Of a stretch of DNA of 64,000 nt, positions 1-10,263 are shown in pieces. The notes under the pieces were generated by a model. The model did not search any database and was not told the origin of the DNA. It saw only the letters and a list, made by a program, of their open reading frames with translations. The stretch comes from Bacteroidales bacterium (lineage in GTDB: Bacteria; Bacteroidota; Bacteroidia; Bacteroidales; VadinHA17): positions 186,001-250,000 of the forward strand of contig JADKBK010000003.1 of assembly GCA_016715075.1 (NCBI GenBank), in the 5' to 3' direction. How positions within the stretch are numbered: position 1 is the stretch's first letter; each line of letters begins with the position of its first letter. Made by a program: the position numbers and the translations under genes.

Positions 1-1406
1 ATAAAGTTGCACACATAAAGGAGGACAATTATATCCGTACTTATTCCAAAGCAAATCCTACAGAGTGTATGTATCTCTATTCGGATATTGATGCTGATTC
101 GATTCTTGAATCGGGGAAGATAGTACTTGATAAGCAGCATTTTCTTCTTTTGTCCTACAACCAGAAGCTGATAGATATCGACATTAACAGGGTTTATCTG
201 GAATACCAGAGGACTAAAGTCTACTGGCTTAACATGACAAACCGCTCCAGAAAATTTGAGAAATACACTGAAGAGATCATAAGGAGTCTCCTGGTATTGA
301 AGCTGATGTCATTCCATTCCACAGGAGCCGTTCTTGCCGCATTAACCACCAGTATACCGGAAACCATCGGGGAGGTTCGTAACTGGGATTACCGCTTCTG
401 CTGGTTAAGAGATGCCTCAATGTCAATTGAGACATTGCTTAAAATGGGTCATTATAATGCTGCTCAGCGTTTCCTGCAATATATCAAGGGAATTCTCAAA
501 TCAAAGAATGATTCATTTCAGATAATGTATGGCATAAGAGGTGAAAGGAATCTTACAGAGGCAGAACTGCCCCATCTGTCAGGTTATGAGAACTCCAAAC
601 CCGTCAGGATCGGCAATGCTGCTCATTCACAGAGGCAGAATGATGTTTTTGGATATCTGCTCGATGTTATTAGCCACTACTATGAATTTTTCCCGGGAAC
701 ACTTGATGAAATTGAAGATATGTGGGAGATCGTCCGCAATATTTCCAGAACGGTATCTGCTCACTGGGATTTGCCTGATAAAGGGATCTGGGAAATCAGG
801 AAGGATGCAAAACATTTCGTCTTTTCAAAAGTAATGAGCTGGGTAGCAATGGACAGGGCGGCTAAAATCGCAGCTATGCTGAATAAAACCTATTATGCTG
901 AAACTTGGAGGAGCATAGCTGATGAGATAAAGGAAGATGTGATAATGAAGGGCTGGAATAAAAAATTGCAAACATTTACCCAGACATATGGTAATCCTGA
1001 CCTTGATGCCTCTTTATTACTGATGGCTGAGTATGGCTTTATTGATGCAACAGATCAGCGCTATAAAAATACTGTAATAGCAGTCAAGGATGCTCTTTTC
1101 TATAACGGACTGTTATACAGGTATAAAAACTCCGATGATTTTGGCGAGCCCACCTCATCATTTACCATCTGCACATTCTGGCTTATTCAGGCACTCTTCA
1201 GGATTGGCCAGAAAGAGGAAGCTCAGCTGCTCTTTGAATCTCTGCTCGCCTGCGGTAATCACCTGGGGCTCTTCAGTGAAGATATTGATTTTAATTCAAA
1301 AAGACTATTGGGCAATTTCCCCCAGGCATATTCACACCTTGCTCTTATTAATACTGCGATATTATTTTCTGATGAAAAGTATATTTCAAAGTTCATAAAA
1401 CCATAG
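1..1406 (+). CDS. Glycoside hydrolase family 15 (glucoamylase/trehalase-like), 5' truncated
   Basis: The reading frame is open from base 3, so the gene starts upstream of the window; about 468 C-terminal residues are visible against roughly 600 for bacterial GH15 proteins. The GH15 catalytic-domain signatures are present: VRNWDYRFCWLRDAS (substrate-binding Arg-Asp region), the general-acid motif IWEIR, and near the C-terminus the SEDID...GNFPQAYSH block that carries the general base. Family members hydrolyse alpha-glucosidic bonds of maltodextrin or trehalose, usually in the cytoplasm; the exact substrate cannot be told from this. An ATG at 69 exists but lies inside the conserved fold, so it is not the true start. 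Confidence 0.88.
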   Translation, partial: KVAHIKEDNYIRTYSKANPTECMYLYSDIDADSILESGKIVLDKQHFLLLSYNQKLIDIDINRVYLEYQRTKVYWLNMTNRSRKFEKYTEEIIRSLLVLKLMSFHSTGAVLAALTTSIPETIGEVRNWDYRFCWLRDASMSIETLLKMGHYNAAQRFLQYIKGILKSKNDSFQIMYGIRGERNLTEAELPHLSGYENSKPVRIGNAAHSQRQNDVFGYLLDVISHYYEFFPGTLDEIEDMWEIVRNISRTVSAHWDLPDKGIWEIRKDAKHFVFSKVMSWVAMDRAAKIAAMLNKTYYAETWRSIADEIKEDVIMKGWNKKLQTFTQTYGNPDLDASLLLMAEYGFIDATDQRYKNTVIAVKDALFYNGLLYRYKNSDDFGEPTSSFTICTFWLIQALFRIGQKEEAQLLFESLLACGNHLGLFSEDIDFNSKRLLGNFPQAYSHLALINTAILFSDEKYISKFIKP

Positions 1407-1513
1407 CGATCTGTTTGTTGAAGTGTCAATTTGTGAATTAAGATCTGAACAAAACAACAAATTATATTGTTAAATCGTTATACAGGCAGGATTGATAGAT
1501 TTAAACTGGTATA

Positions 1514-2397
1514 ATGCAGAAGATAAAAAATAAGCTCGTTCTCACATCCATTCTGTTTATCTTCTATATTCAGCTAAATGCAGAAAACCCGCATAACAAT
1601 AGTATTAAAGGTTTCAGCTCCTCAAAGGAAATTAAGCTACTTGTGGGTTTTAAAGGAGGCTTAACATTTACCCAACCGCTCATTCTGCAGAAATATAATG
1701 TGATTAATCCGATTGATAATGCAAATCTCCAATCTGGTATTAAGAAATATAATCCTTTGATTCAGAACATCGGGTATCAGTATGCTTTACAGCGCTATAT
1801 AAGTTATCCAAATCACTTGATGTCCGCATTGAACCTGCCATTGCCAACTATGTATACAAATACAGGGCGGATTACGCATGGACAGGTACCGGCTCAAACA
1901 CCGACCGGATAGATATGTCGGTCTATCACAGGCAATCTCTTAATTATATTGAAATCCCAATCACTCTCAGGTATCTTTATGGAGCTGGTAAAGTGAAACC
2001 CTTTTTACAGGGAGGGTTGTTTTATGGGTTCCTGCTTAATGCAATAAAAAGCTCGAAAAAGGAAGAGACTTTCACAAATGATGCTGGCACCTCAACATTA
2101 AATTCAGGTAAGGAAACCGGGGATGCCAGTCCTGTATATATTAAATCACGTTTCGGTTTTAATGCCGGCGGAGGTATAGATTATGATCTTTCAGCAGTTC
2201 ATCTCACATTTGACATCAATCTGAATGTTGGAATCAACCAGGTTATTAATGAAGCCGGCAGATATTCAGTCCAGCAATTCAGCGGCGGTTTATATGATGT
2301 GCAGGACAATCTCAGATTACTGGTACCTTCCATCAATATCGGGATTATTTTTCCGCTTAAAAAACAGTCAGGTTCCAAAGCAGTTTGCAAATATTAA
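1514..2397 (+). pseudogene. Outer-membrane beta-barrel (PorT-like) protein, one frameshift
   Basis: Two abutting reading frames make one protein of about 294 aa. The first part has a signal peptide (MQKIKNKLVLTSILFIFYIQLNA) and a barrel strand (LLVGFKGGLTFTQP). After the TTT run at 1786-1788 the homology continues in the next frame (TALYKLSKSLDVRIEPAIANY, then RQSLNYIEIPITLRYLYG and PFLQGGLFYGFLLN). Adding one T to that run restores a single frame. The pattern of alternating strands with a Gly-rich plug fits outer-membrane barrels of Bacteroidota. Translation as written stops at 1912. Whether this is decay or an assembly indel cannot be decided here. Confidence 0.72.
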
Positions 2398-2425
2398 TTT
2401 CACAATAACCAGCCCAATTATTTGA

Positions 2426-3646
2426 ATGACAATCAACAGCAACATAATTAAAACTCGCGCGGGATATCTTCTGAAAATTGTGTCTCTGATTCTAACAATT
2501 CTGTTTGCCGCTTGTTCAAAAGATACAAAGATGTCACCTGACGAAAACTGGATAAGGGTTTACGATCATTCTGATTTAAACAGGCTTTTTTATTCACTTG
2601 ATGTAACAGAGCTGACAGATAAAAGTTTTGTAATTCTGGGTTCCACTAAAATGGATACTACAGTATGGCCGACACCATATATACTTTACACAAGTAATGA
2701 AGGCATTATTACCAGGTCTGTTCAAATTGAGGATTTTATCAGCCCTGTTCCGGATATAATCGCCTCAGATGGAGGATTATACTTCTTTTGTATGGATAAT
2801 GCCCTTGGGACTCATGTTTTAAAAATAAACACTGACGGGTCAGCTCCTACTCCGGTAAAATCGTTTCCGGAATTGACCTATCCGTTAAGTGCATCTGTAG
2901 TAACAGGGAATAGAATTCTGTTAACCAGTTATAACCGAATAAATAAAAGTACTGTACTAACGTGCTTTGATGCCAATTTTTCGATCATATGGAGCAATGA
3001 GTACAGCACAATTGAAAATTATGAAGAAAAAGTCAGACTGCACCTTACCCGCCAGGGCCAGTATTTTCCATTTTTTACAGGAGAAGTTAAACAGAATAAT
3101 TCCGACTTTTATTTTGTTAATGGTTTTTACAATTTTGTCTTTTCTCTGCTTTTCATAAATTCTGCAAATGGAACAATGACAGGCGTGGTAAACGGGATAC
3201 CCTACAGTGCGGCTGCAAGCTCACTTATTCAGCGAAACGACACCAGTTACATCATTACAAGGTACAATGAGGATCAGAATTATATAAATCCAAAACCGGA
3301 TATCTCTTTCACAACTGTGTCAAATATTACTGCAACCGGGGGAACAAGCTGGCCTGAGATTGAAAAGTATGCATTTATAAAATCCATAAAAACCATTCTG
3401 AATAAAAAGGAGATAATTATAACAGGTACAAAGACCAGGTCTAACCAGGTGCTGCTATTGTTCTTCAATGCAAAAACAGGGTCACTGGAAACCTCCAGGT
3501 ATTTTGGCAGTACTTATCCTGTGAACCTTGCCTCTGTCATACCAACAAGTGAAGGAGGGCTTGTAATTCTCACCCAGACATTTGTAGCCGGGCGTTTCCC
3601 GCGTATACAATTATATAAGATCCCACCTGAAAAACTTGAATTTTAA
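2426..3646 (+). CDS. Lipoprotein of unknown function, possible beta-propeller
   Basis: 406 aa with an N-terminal hydrophobic segment ending in a lipobox (LFAAC, Cys about residue 30), so it is predicted to be lipid-anchored. The rest is rich in short beta-strand blocks (SFVILGST, GGLYFFCMDN, NRILLTSYN, EIIITGTKT, GGLVILTQT), spaced as in propeller blades such as those of exported kelch/SBBP proteins. I do not recognise a named family. It begins 28 nt after the barrel gene and may be co-transcribed with it, which would suit an outer-membrane-associated partner. Confidence 0.65.
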   Translation: MTINSNIIKTRAGYLLKIVSLILTILFAACSKDTKMSPDENWIRVYDHSDLNRLFYSLDVTELTDKSFVILGSTKMDTTVWPTPYILYTSNEGIITRSVQIEDFISPVPDIIASDGGLYFFCMDNALGTHVLKINTDGSAPTPVKSFPELTYPLSASVVTGNRILLTSYNRINKSTVLTCFDANFSIIWSNEYSTIENYEEKVRLHLTRQGQYFPFFTGEVKQNNSDFYFVNGFYNFVFSLLFINSANGTMTGVVNGIPYSAAASSLIQRNDTSYIITRYNEDQNYINPKPDISFTTVSNITATGGTSWPEIEKYAFIKSIKTILNKKEIIITGTKTRSNQVLLLFFNAKTGSLETSRYFGSTYPVNLASVIPTSEGGLVILTQTFVAGRFPRIQLYKIPPEKLEF

Positions 3647-3673
3647 GGGTCATATTAAGACCTGACCGGCAAC

Positions 3674-5323
3674 TTATAACGATGATCTGACAACCAGTTT
3701 TTTAGCTGCATTAAACTCACGTGTTTCCAGTTTATAAAGATAAAATCCTGCCGGTAATTGTGATATATCGTATGTCACCGTTGTCTCCCCGTAAAAGCGG
3801 TATTCGTTCAATATTTCCGCAACCTTCCTCCCATTGGGATCATGGAGTGAAAGCCTCACATCTGAACCCGGTGTAATAAAAAAAGAAACATTCACCATCT
3901 CAGATGCCGGATTCGGGTAACAATCATGAAGTACTGATTTAATCTCATCTTCAACATCATCAATGCCTGTTGTTCCAAAAAGTCCTATCTTTTTGTCGAG
4001 CCATTCATTAAATTTTGTGGCGGTAAGAGCCTCATCAGAAGCGCCAAACCAGTCCTGGGCAACAGTTGTATAAACCTGTCTGTAGTCAATTTTATATCTT
4101 AGATTTCCCCCGTTTAAATCACTCAGGTCAGGATTATTGCCGACAATGCCCGGTTTTAATCCTTTACCAAAGAGAAATACAGGGAATGATGTTCCATGAT
4201 CAGATCCATAGCTGGCATTGGAATAAACCCTGCGGCCAAACTCCGTAAAAGTCATCGATAATACTTTGTCACCAAACCCCAGTCCCTTTAAGTCATCATA
4301 AAAAGCCTTCATCGCACCGAAAAGATGAAATACGAGGGCAGCGTGAGTACCCATTGTAGTGTCAAATTTTTCCACCTGGTTTGCATGGGTATCAAATCCA
4401 CCTATCCGGCACATGAAGATGCGGGTTTTGCAGCCTCCTTTCAGCAATCTAGCAATAAGGCGCAACTGGCCAGAAAGCGGATTTGAAATAGCAGTAACCG
4501 GGGCACTGTAGGGATAAGTCTGAGGGTAGTTAACTGATGCTGTATTCGATCCGGCATTGTACACATCTTTAAGTCGCTGGGCATACTGATTACTCTTCTT
4601 TTCAAATTCCATCAGGTAGCGCAATTCCTCCCCGGCGTGGCTGTCGGGGAAAAGTATAGGAGGGGCGACACCAACTCCGTTTATTAAATTATAAAAAGCC
4701 TCAGGACTGTCAATACTAAAACCTATTGGAATACCGTTTTCACGGTGAAAGGCCAGAGAAGTGGAATTCCCTATCTCCAGGGCTATCGGATCGAGCATCT
4801 GTGGATTAGGGTAACTATCCGGATATCCAGGATACTGAAAATCCATCAACCGGCCCATCCAGCCTGAGTTAAAATAATCAGTTGGCCCTCCGCCCATAAA
4901 CATGATATCCCTTCCGCGAAAGTGAGAGAGATTCATATCTTCGAAACCGACATTCTGGACAACAGAAGATAATCCCTGCTCATACATTTGTTTAAACGGA
5001 AGCATGTCAGGGTGAATACCAATCTGTTCATCCAGGATTAAAGTAGTATCAAGGCTGATTAGCTTACGCGCCCCCTGGTTTGGTATTGCAATATTCGGAC
5101 GAAGACTTAAATATGTACTGTACTGATTAATCGGGACAACACAATTCAACCCGTCATTTCCACCGTGCATCTGTACTAACACTAATACATTATCATTCGA
5201 GGCTGCCATTGCAGCCTGCTCAAGATCAGGATTTCCTTCCATTAGCTTAACCGGCAACCCGGCAAGTACTAAACTGCCTGCACTGACTAAAGAGGTGTTT
5301 TTTAAAAATTTCCTGCGATCCAT
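3674..5323 (-). CDS. DUF1501 exported protein with type IX sorting domain
   Basis: 549 aa. The N-terminus (MDRRKFLKNTSLVSAGSLVLAG) is Tat-like. Residues about 45-450 hold DUF1501 hallmarks: QMHGGNDGLNCVVP, FDTHANQ, TEFGRRV and GSDHGTSFPVFLFG. The last ~80 residues (from YPNPASEMVNVSF, then LPAGFYLYKLE) are a Por-type C-terminal sorting domain, so the protein should be exported across the outer membrane by type IX secretion. DUF1501 proteins belong to the alkaline-phosphatase/sulfatase-like superfamily, but their substrate is unknown. The gene lies 17 nt downstream of DUF1800, its usual partner. Confidence 0.88.
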   Translation of the reverse strand: MDRRKFLKNTSLVSAGSLVLAGLPVKLMEGNPDLEQAAMAASNDNVLVLVQMHGGNDGLNCVVPINQYSTYLSLRPNIAIPNQGARKLISLDTTLILDEQIGIHPDMLPFKQMYEQGLSSVVQNVGFEDMNLSHFRGRDIMFMGGGPTDYFNSGWMGRLMDFQYPGYPDSYPNPQMLDPIALEIGNSTSLAFHRENGIPIGFSIDSPEAFYNLINGVGVAPPILFPDSHAGEELRYLMEFEKKSNQYAQRLKDVYNAGSNTASVNYPQTYPYSAPVTAISNPLSGQLRLIARLLKGGCKTRIFMCRIGGFDTHANQVEKFDTTMGTHAALVFHLFGAMKAFYDDLKGLGFGDKVLSMTFTEFGRRVYSNASYGSDHGTSFPVFLFGKGLKPGIVGNNPDLSDLNGGNLRYKIDYRQVYTTVAQDWFGASDEALTATKFNEWLDKKIGLFGTTGIDDVEDEIKSVLHDCYPNPASEMVNVSFFITPGSDVRLSLHDPNGRKVAEILNEYRFYGETTVTYDISQLPAGFYLYKLETREFNAAKKLVVRSSL

Positions 5324-5340
5324 GATTCTCAGAATTAGGA

Positions 5341-6990
5341 TTAGAACAATTGATATTCAGGAGTTTGAATCAATTTGGCTACCAAAATCTCCAAACGAAG
5401 TCTGACGATGTCATCACTCCCGCCCGATTTATATGAATTCCATTCATTTGTCCAGTTATAGGCAGCCAGACCCTCAAGGAAAATTGTGTTAAGGAAATAA
5501 TTGAATCTGTCTGTATTTATCTCCACAGCAAACATATAATCAGTAAATGCCTTAACAACATTTGTTGCATCTGAGGGATTGGCAATGTGCTGAAGATTAT
5601 CGGCAAAAGCCACAAGATCAGCATTGATAACTGCTCCGGTTTCTCCGGTATTAATATTTTCTATCAACCGCTGCGAAAAAAGGTATCTGTTGGCGAGATT
5701 AACAGGGGTAATCCAGTTCCGGTTATAACCAGGCACCTGGAAATATGCGTCGTATCCTGCAACATCATATGGCTCATAAAAATCAAGACCCTGATCCAGA
5801 ATATGTTTGGTTATACCATTCCTGTAACCATCGTCATAGAAGCTTTGTGAAGAAGTTGCCGGGAAAGTCACATTAAAGAACCTGACAGCTCCTAAGAGAG
5901 ACTCTATTGGTGACTTGATTAAAGCTCCAAGATTATTATCAGCAGTGATGACATTATCCAGATCATAAAAATGACGGCTTGATAGCAGATCCGAGATTAC
6001 ACTCTTAAGATTATAGCCACTGGCCTTAAAGCCCTGTGCCAGAGGAATAATTATCCTGGTCTCCACATCCTCAGTAATCTCATAATAAGCAAAAAATCTG
6101 TAAAGTTTCCTGCAAATAAACCTGGCTGTTTCATCCTGATTGAATATCAGGTTTATCAGAGCAGTCAGTTCCCCTTTAGCTGCCTCAGCGGTGGCATAAC
6201 CACCATCAGTGGCGGCAGGAGAAATAGACGTATTCTGAAACGCAGCGCTGAAAGTCTTTGTCTCTGCATCGTGCAATGAAGCCCTTATGCCGTCCACTTC
6301 GAGTTTACCTATCGGTATGCCGGTTTCCGGATCAGTATTTGTGAAAGTTATATCGTTTTTATATCCTGACAGTACCCGAGCAGCTTCCTTTATATCCTGT
6401 TCAGTATAATTGGTATAATCCCCCTCTCCTATCTGAGGTCCTTTTCCGATAGAATAGAGTTCCAGCATCTCACGTGCAAAATTTTCGTTTGGCCAGAGGT
6501 TTATATTCAGCCTGCCGTCTATATACACAAGCATCGCATTATCAATGCATATTTTTTCAAAAAGGTCCCTGAAATTTCCAAAAGCATAATGCCGGAAAAA
6601 ACAATTCTGATAATAGAGCGCCTCGCTGCTTTGTATAACTGACCTGCGGGCAGGAAGGTGGGAATGGAGAAAAAAGACGATCCGTTCACGTATATTTGTT
6701 CCGGAAGCACGCATCTGTTCAAGGTGCCATGCGATAAAATATTCAGTCAGCAAATCTTGTTCGCTGTTTACGCCGGGTGAAGCATTGGGATTCAACCATG
6801 TGGTTCCTGTTTTGGGATCAACGGGAGCGGAAGGAAGAGCCTGATTTGCAAACAGAATATCCATTGCCTGCGATACAGATATTCCCGAAAATTGTCTGAT
6901 ATCTTCTATTGTTGGTCCGAATGTCGCCCGGCGAAGCAGATGCGCTGCATTTCTTTCACCAAGATTTCCTGTAAATGGATCTAAAGCCAT
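5341..6990 (-). CDS. DUF1800 family protein
   Basis: 549 aa. Family signatures are clear: HLLRRATFG at residues 17-25, NFAREMLELYSIG followed by YTEQDIKEAARVLSGY in the middle, and a C-terminal LVAKLIQTPEYQLF, which is typical of the family end. DUF1800 and DUF1501 genes occur side by side across many phyla, and their joint role is unknown. This one has no obvious signal peptide, while its partner has a Tat-like one, so it may be co-exported or act before secretion. It is first in the pair and its stop lies 17 nt before the partner's start. Confidence 0.87.
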   Translation of the reverse strand: MALDPFTGNLGERNAAHLLRRATFGPTIEDIRQFSGISVSQAMDILFANQALPSAPVDPKTGTTWLNPNASPGVNSEQDLLTEYFIAWHLEQMRASGTNIRERIVFFLHSHLPARRSVIQSSEALYYQNCFFRHYAFGNFRDLFEKICIDNAMLVYIDGRLNINLWPNENFAREMLELYSIGKGPQIGEGDYTNYTEQDIKEAARVLSGYKNDITFTNTDPETGIPIGKLEVDGIRASLHDAETKTFSAAFQNTSISPAATDGGYATAEAAKGELTALINLIFNQDETARFICRKLYRFFAYYEITEDVETRIIIPLAQGFKASGYNLKSVISDLLSSRHFYDLDNVITADNNLGALIKSPIESLLGAVRFFNVTFPATSSQSFYDDGYRNGITKHILDQGLDFYEPYDVAGYDAYFQVPGYNRNWITPVNLANRYLFSQRLIENINTGETGAVINADLVAFADNLQHIANPSDATNVVKAFTDYMFAVEINTDRFNYFLNTIFLEGLAAYNWTNEWNSYKSGGSDDIVRLRLEILVAKLIQTPEYQLF

Positions 6991-7127
6991 TGTTGAAGTT
7001 GTATTACAGGGTAAATTAAATAAAAATCCTTTGCAGAATTAACTTATACAGTTAACAACAGAATGATAACGTTGTTCAGCTTTTAATTATTATATTTTAT
7101 GAAAAGGAAAATGAGGCTGTTTCAAAG

Positions 7128-7168
7128 CCCTCTGTGAATCTCTATGATAACTCTGTGGTCTAGTGTAA
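7128..7168. repeat. Degenerate CTCTGTG-type intergenic repeat
   Basis: The stretch contains spaced CTCTGTG and ACTCTGTGG units. Related degenerate units occur at about 11420-11470 (CACGAAG, CACAAAG) and on the other strand at about 12344-12366 (ACCACAGAAG, ACACGAAG). I recall similar short intergenic repeats from many environmental bacterial genomes; that is recollection, not a search. Confidence 0.35.
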
Positions 7169-7172
7169 ATTT

Positions 7173-8660
7173 TTAATTATTATTTACACAGATCTTTCTT
7201 TCAATCCTGATAACCAGGGACCGCTTAAAATCAGGCAGTAATAATTCCGTCCCGTCAGAATTGACATTCTGCCATTTATTCTGCCACGGATCATAGATAT
7301 CTATCTGCTTGAATGATTCCCCGCTTCCGGGGGATGGAAGAGCTATCCTGACTCCATCATTTGACAATGGTTGTTGCCCATCCCTTAATTCAGACTGCCA
7401 TGTATTTCTCTTGTCACGCAACCACAGGAGAGTGTAATTCTTTCCGTTGAGCTGGTAAATTCTCAGGTTTCCGTTCTCACTCCTGGATGGAATAAACTTT
7501 TCTGTTATCGGGTCAATTCCCTTCACACTTTCACTGAACCGCCCGAAATGGTACCACAGGTTATTCCTGTCAACATAGGATTCCCAGTGCCAGCACATGC
7601 CGCATCCTGCAGAACCTGAAAAAAACGGGGTAAAAAGTATATCATGCAACAGGATGCCAGCAGTATCAACCCGATAATATTTGCTCGGTCCGGAATGGCT
7701 GGGTTCAACGGCTCCTGTTTCTGCAAGCATTACAGGCTTTCCGGTATTATATGACAATATTTCTTCAACAGCAGAAGAGCAGATTACGTCCATTGGAGCA
7801 TGGCACAATTCCATATCAGCTCCCAGGTCCAGATAACGGTGAACCTGTGCTACCTCATTCCCGGGTAACAGCATCATCTTTTTATAAACAGGTCTTACAT
7901 CTTCATTGTCGAAGCTTCCGAGACTCTGCATTACAAGGTTTTTGGGAAACCGCTGTTTAATCTCCCTGAGCATCCGGGTATTCCATTGGAAGAAAATACT
8001 GTCCTGTGGTCCGTGCATGGCATTCATCTCATTCCATAGTTCCCATCCGAAAAACAGGGTGTCAGAGCCATAATGCTTCTGATAAAAATCAGCCTTATCC
8101 AGAAATAGCTTATATCCCGCCGGCGTGGTCAGGTACTGCCGTATACTGTCGAGAGGACCTCCTTTGGAGGTATGATAAACAAATTTGGTTGCCCACGACT
8201 GATTATTCTCCTCCAGTGTCACACTTCTGAAATGTTCGAGAGTAATCTTTATCCGGAGATGATTTTCTCTTGCCATTTCAATGAACCGGTCAATGCGCCT
8301 GATCTTTTCATCACGATACTGGCCTGCCTGTTTATCTTCCATATCCCAGAATGACTCGCTGAGCCACACCCTGACATAATTGCCGCCGTTGGCAGAAAGG
8401 TTTTTCATCCACCTTTCTATCTCAATCATCGCCGAATCAGGCTTATTATGATACTTTCCGCTTGGATTGATCATATTTATCCCAATAGGTATATATGGCG
8501 ATCCGTCAGAAAACTGAAAATAGCCGGGATTTTCATGACTAACTTCTATATATCCCTGTGATCCAGGCCTGAGTACTGATTTATCCTGATTAGTTCTTTG
8601 ACATGCACCTATAAGAGACAACATTATAACCGGCGCCAGCAAAAATTTAATAGATCTCAT
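7173..8660 (-). CDS. GH5-like (cellulase/mannanase-fold) lipoprotein glycosidase
   Basis: 495 aa with a lipobox (SLIGAC, Cys about residue 20). The mature part opens with a sugar-hydrolase N-terminus (FQFSDGSPYIPIGINM) and follows a TIM-barrel pattern: NYVRVWLSESFW, then WELWNEMNA with the probable acid/base Glu, then VMLAETGAVEP with the probable nucleophile Glu. A C-terminal beta domain (about 390-490) follows. These motifs fit clan GH-A enzymes such as GH5 mannanases; the exact family and substrate are uncertain. The protein is probably surface or periplasmic. It is monocistronic or grouped with the OmpA-domain gene 46 nt upstream. Confidence 0.72.
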   Translation of the reverse strand: MRSIKFLLAPVIMLSLIGACQRTNQDKSVLRPGSQGYIEVSHENPGYFQFSDGSPYIPIGINMINPSGKYHNKPDSAMIEIERWMKNLSANGGNYVRVWLSESFWDMEDKQAGQYRDEKIRRIDRFIEMARENHLRIKITLEHFRSVTLEENNQSWATKFVYHTSKGGPLDSIRQYLTTPAGYKLFLDKADFYQKHYGSDTLFFGWELWNEMNAMHGPQDSIFFQWNTRMLREIKQRFPKNLVMQSLGSFDNEDVRPVYKKMMLLPGNEVAQVHRYLDLGADMELCHAPMDVICSSAVEEILSYNTGKPVMLAETGAVEPSHSGPSKYYRVDTAGILLHDILFTPFFSGSAGCGMCWHWESYVDRNNLWYHFGRFSESVKGIDPITEKFIPSRSENGNLRIYQLNGKNYTLLWLRDKRNTWQSELRDGQQPLSNDGVRIALPSPGSGESFKQIDIYDPWQNKWQNVNSDGTELLLPDFKRSLVIRIERKICVNNN

Positions 8661-8705
8661 ATTGTCTGAATAGGTGCGTATTAGAAGATCACTGCAATAG
8701 ATTTA

Positions 8706-10055
8706 TTATAGTTTCAGAAGCTCAACCCTCCTGTTAAGAGCTTTATTTGCAGGAGAATCATTAGGTGAGATAGGCTGCGTTTCACCCATACCATCCGATT
8801 CAAGACGCGAAGCATCAATACCAAATGACTTTACGAGTTCATTTTTTACTGATGCGCCTCTTCGTTTGGAAAGATCAAGGTTTGCAGCATCTGCTCCGTC
8901 ACTGTCGGTGTGACCGACTATTTTGACCCTGACATCTGGATTTTCGGTAAGTATAGTGGCTATAGACTTTAAAGTGCCGTATGACTCATGTTTAACAACA
9001 TCCTTATTCACATCAAAATAGATCCCGTAGGTTACCAGCTTGCCTTCGGTAAGGAGCTTGTTCCGCATGTCGGGAGCTCCTACTGCAATACGGATATTTG
9101 TCACCATGGCAGCTCCATCCTCGAACCGGATCCTGTCCATTTTCACTCCCTGGAAAGTAAATGCTTTTGGCAGGTCGAAGAGCTTATTCTGATCCTGGTA
9201 GAATCTGACTCTTCCCTTCTGGTACCAGAGCGCAATATGATATTTCTTATCCTTAATTACTTTGATGGCATCATCTTCTTTAGTTCCAGAAAGTCCCAGG
9301 GCCTCAGCCCCATCAAGATTGATATAGGTTCTGTAACCTGGCCTGCCAAAATATTCTACTGAATAACAAAAGGCCGCTTTCCCCGGAATAGCTCCATGAT
9401 CATAGGCAGCAGCATTAATTGCCTGCATCAGGCGAAAACTATAGCCGCTCATTCCACCGTTACTTTCGCCCCCTGAGGTTGGAATCACATCGAATTCGAT
9501 TGTATAGTTATCAGGCAGGGTTAATAATGCATCTGTCCAGATTGCCTCCCTGCAGTCAAATTTCATCCAGTTTCCGGGGAAAAGATTGGTATTTACAACT
9601 TCCGCTGATCCGTTTGTGTTCCACAGGGCAGGGAAATCGCCAATAGCATCCTGGCTGAAATCTTCATAAAAAAGGATCTTCTCACCCGGGGTGAAATCGT
9701 ATTTTGAATAAGTTTGCAAAGCGGGTTGCTCCTGTGCACTGCTTTTACTGCCGGTTGCTGTTTCAGACCTGGCCGCTGAATTATCATCATTCTGAGTGTC
9801 AGCAGCAGATTTATCAGCCTTATTCTGGTTCTTATCCTCATCCTTTTCATCTCCGCCCGTTACGGCATCAGTAATTCCATCTTCAACTACATCAAGGCTT
9901 TTACTGATGGTCTTATCTGTGGCCTGATTAACACGTGTATTAGTCTGGTTTATGACTTTTTTCTTAAAATCGACCTTGATCTGGCCATAGGAGGCGACCG
10001 GCAAAAGGAAAATCGCAATCAGCAGAGGAAATCTAAATAGTGCTTTCATTTTCAA
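8706..10055 (-). CDS. OmpA-family protein with central lectin-like domain
   Basis: 449 aa. Signal peptide MKMKALFRFPLLIAIFLLPVASYGQ. Residues ~30-115 are a low-complexity Asp/Asn/Lys/Ala-rich linker. Residues ~125-330 resemble a LamG/concanavalin fold (FEDFSQDAIGDFPALWNT; KKYHIALWYQKGRVRFYQDQ). The C-terminal ~110 residues are an OmpA-like peptidoglycan-binding domain (IVGHTDSDGADAANLDLSKRR, GMGETQPISPNDSPANKALNRRVEL). It should be an envelope protein tethered to peptidoglycan. No beta-barrel is evident, so it is not a classical OmpA porin. Confidence 0.85.
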   Translation of the reverse strand: MKMKALFRFPLLIAIFLLPVASYGQIKVDFKKKVINQTNTRVNQATDKTISKSLDVVEDGITDAVTGGDEKDEDKNQNKADKSAADTQNDDNSAARSETATGSKSSAQEQPALQTYSKYDFTPGEKILFYEDFSQDAIGDFPALWNTNGSAEVVNTNLFPGNWMKFDCREAIWTDALLTLPDNYTIEFDVIPTSGGESNGGMSGYSFRLMQAINAAAYDHGAIPGKAAFCYSVEYFGRPGYRTYINLDGAEALGLSGTKEDDAIKVIKDKKYHIALWYQKGRVRFYQDQNKLFDLPKAFTFQGVKMDRIRFEDGAAMVTNIRIAVGAPDMRNKLLTEGKLVTYGIYFDVNKDVVKHESYGTLKSIATILTENPDVRVKIVGHTDSDGADAANLDLSKRRGASVKNELVKSFGIDASRLESDGMGETQPISPNDSPANKALNRRVELLKL

Positions 10056-10234
10056 GTTAGTTTGGTTTAATGTCAGATGGTATGCACCTTAAAATTAAGA
10101 ATAAAGATGATCCCATTATCAGCTTTCTTTATTTTTTTGATGAAAAAGTTCAATGACGAACCGACATTCTATGAAAATAGATTGAGATTCCACAATATTG
10201 TCATCCAACCATAAACCTTATTGACAGGATTGTG

Positions 10235-10242
10235 TAATTTTG
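10235..10242 (+). promoter_or_regulatory. Bacteroidota -7 element (TAATTTTG)
   Basis: TAATTTTG matches the TAnnTTTG -7 consensus and lies 22 nt before the ATG of the TPR gene at 10264. No TTG is found at the usual -33 spacing. Confidence 0.45.
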
Positions 10243-10263
10243 TTGCTTTTATAAAGCTTAGCC

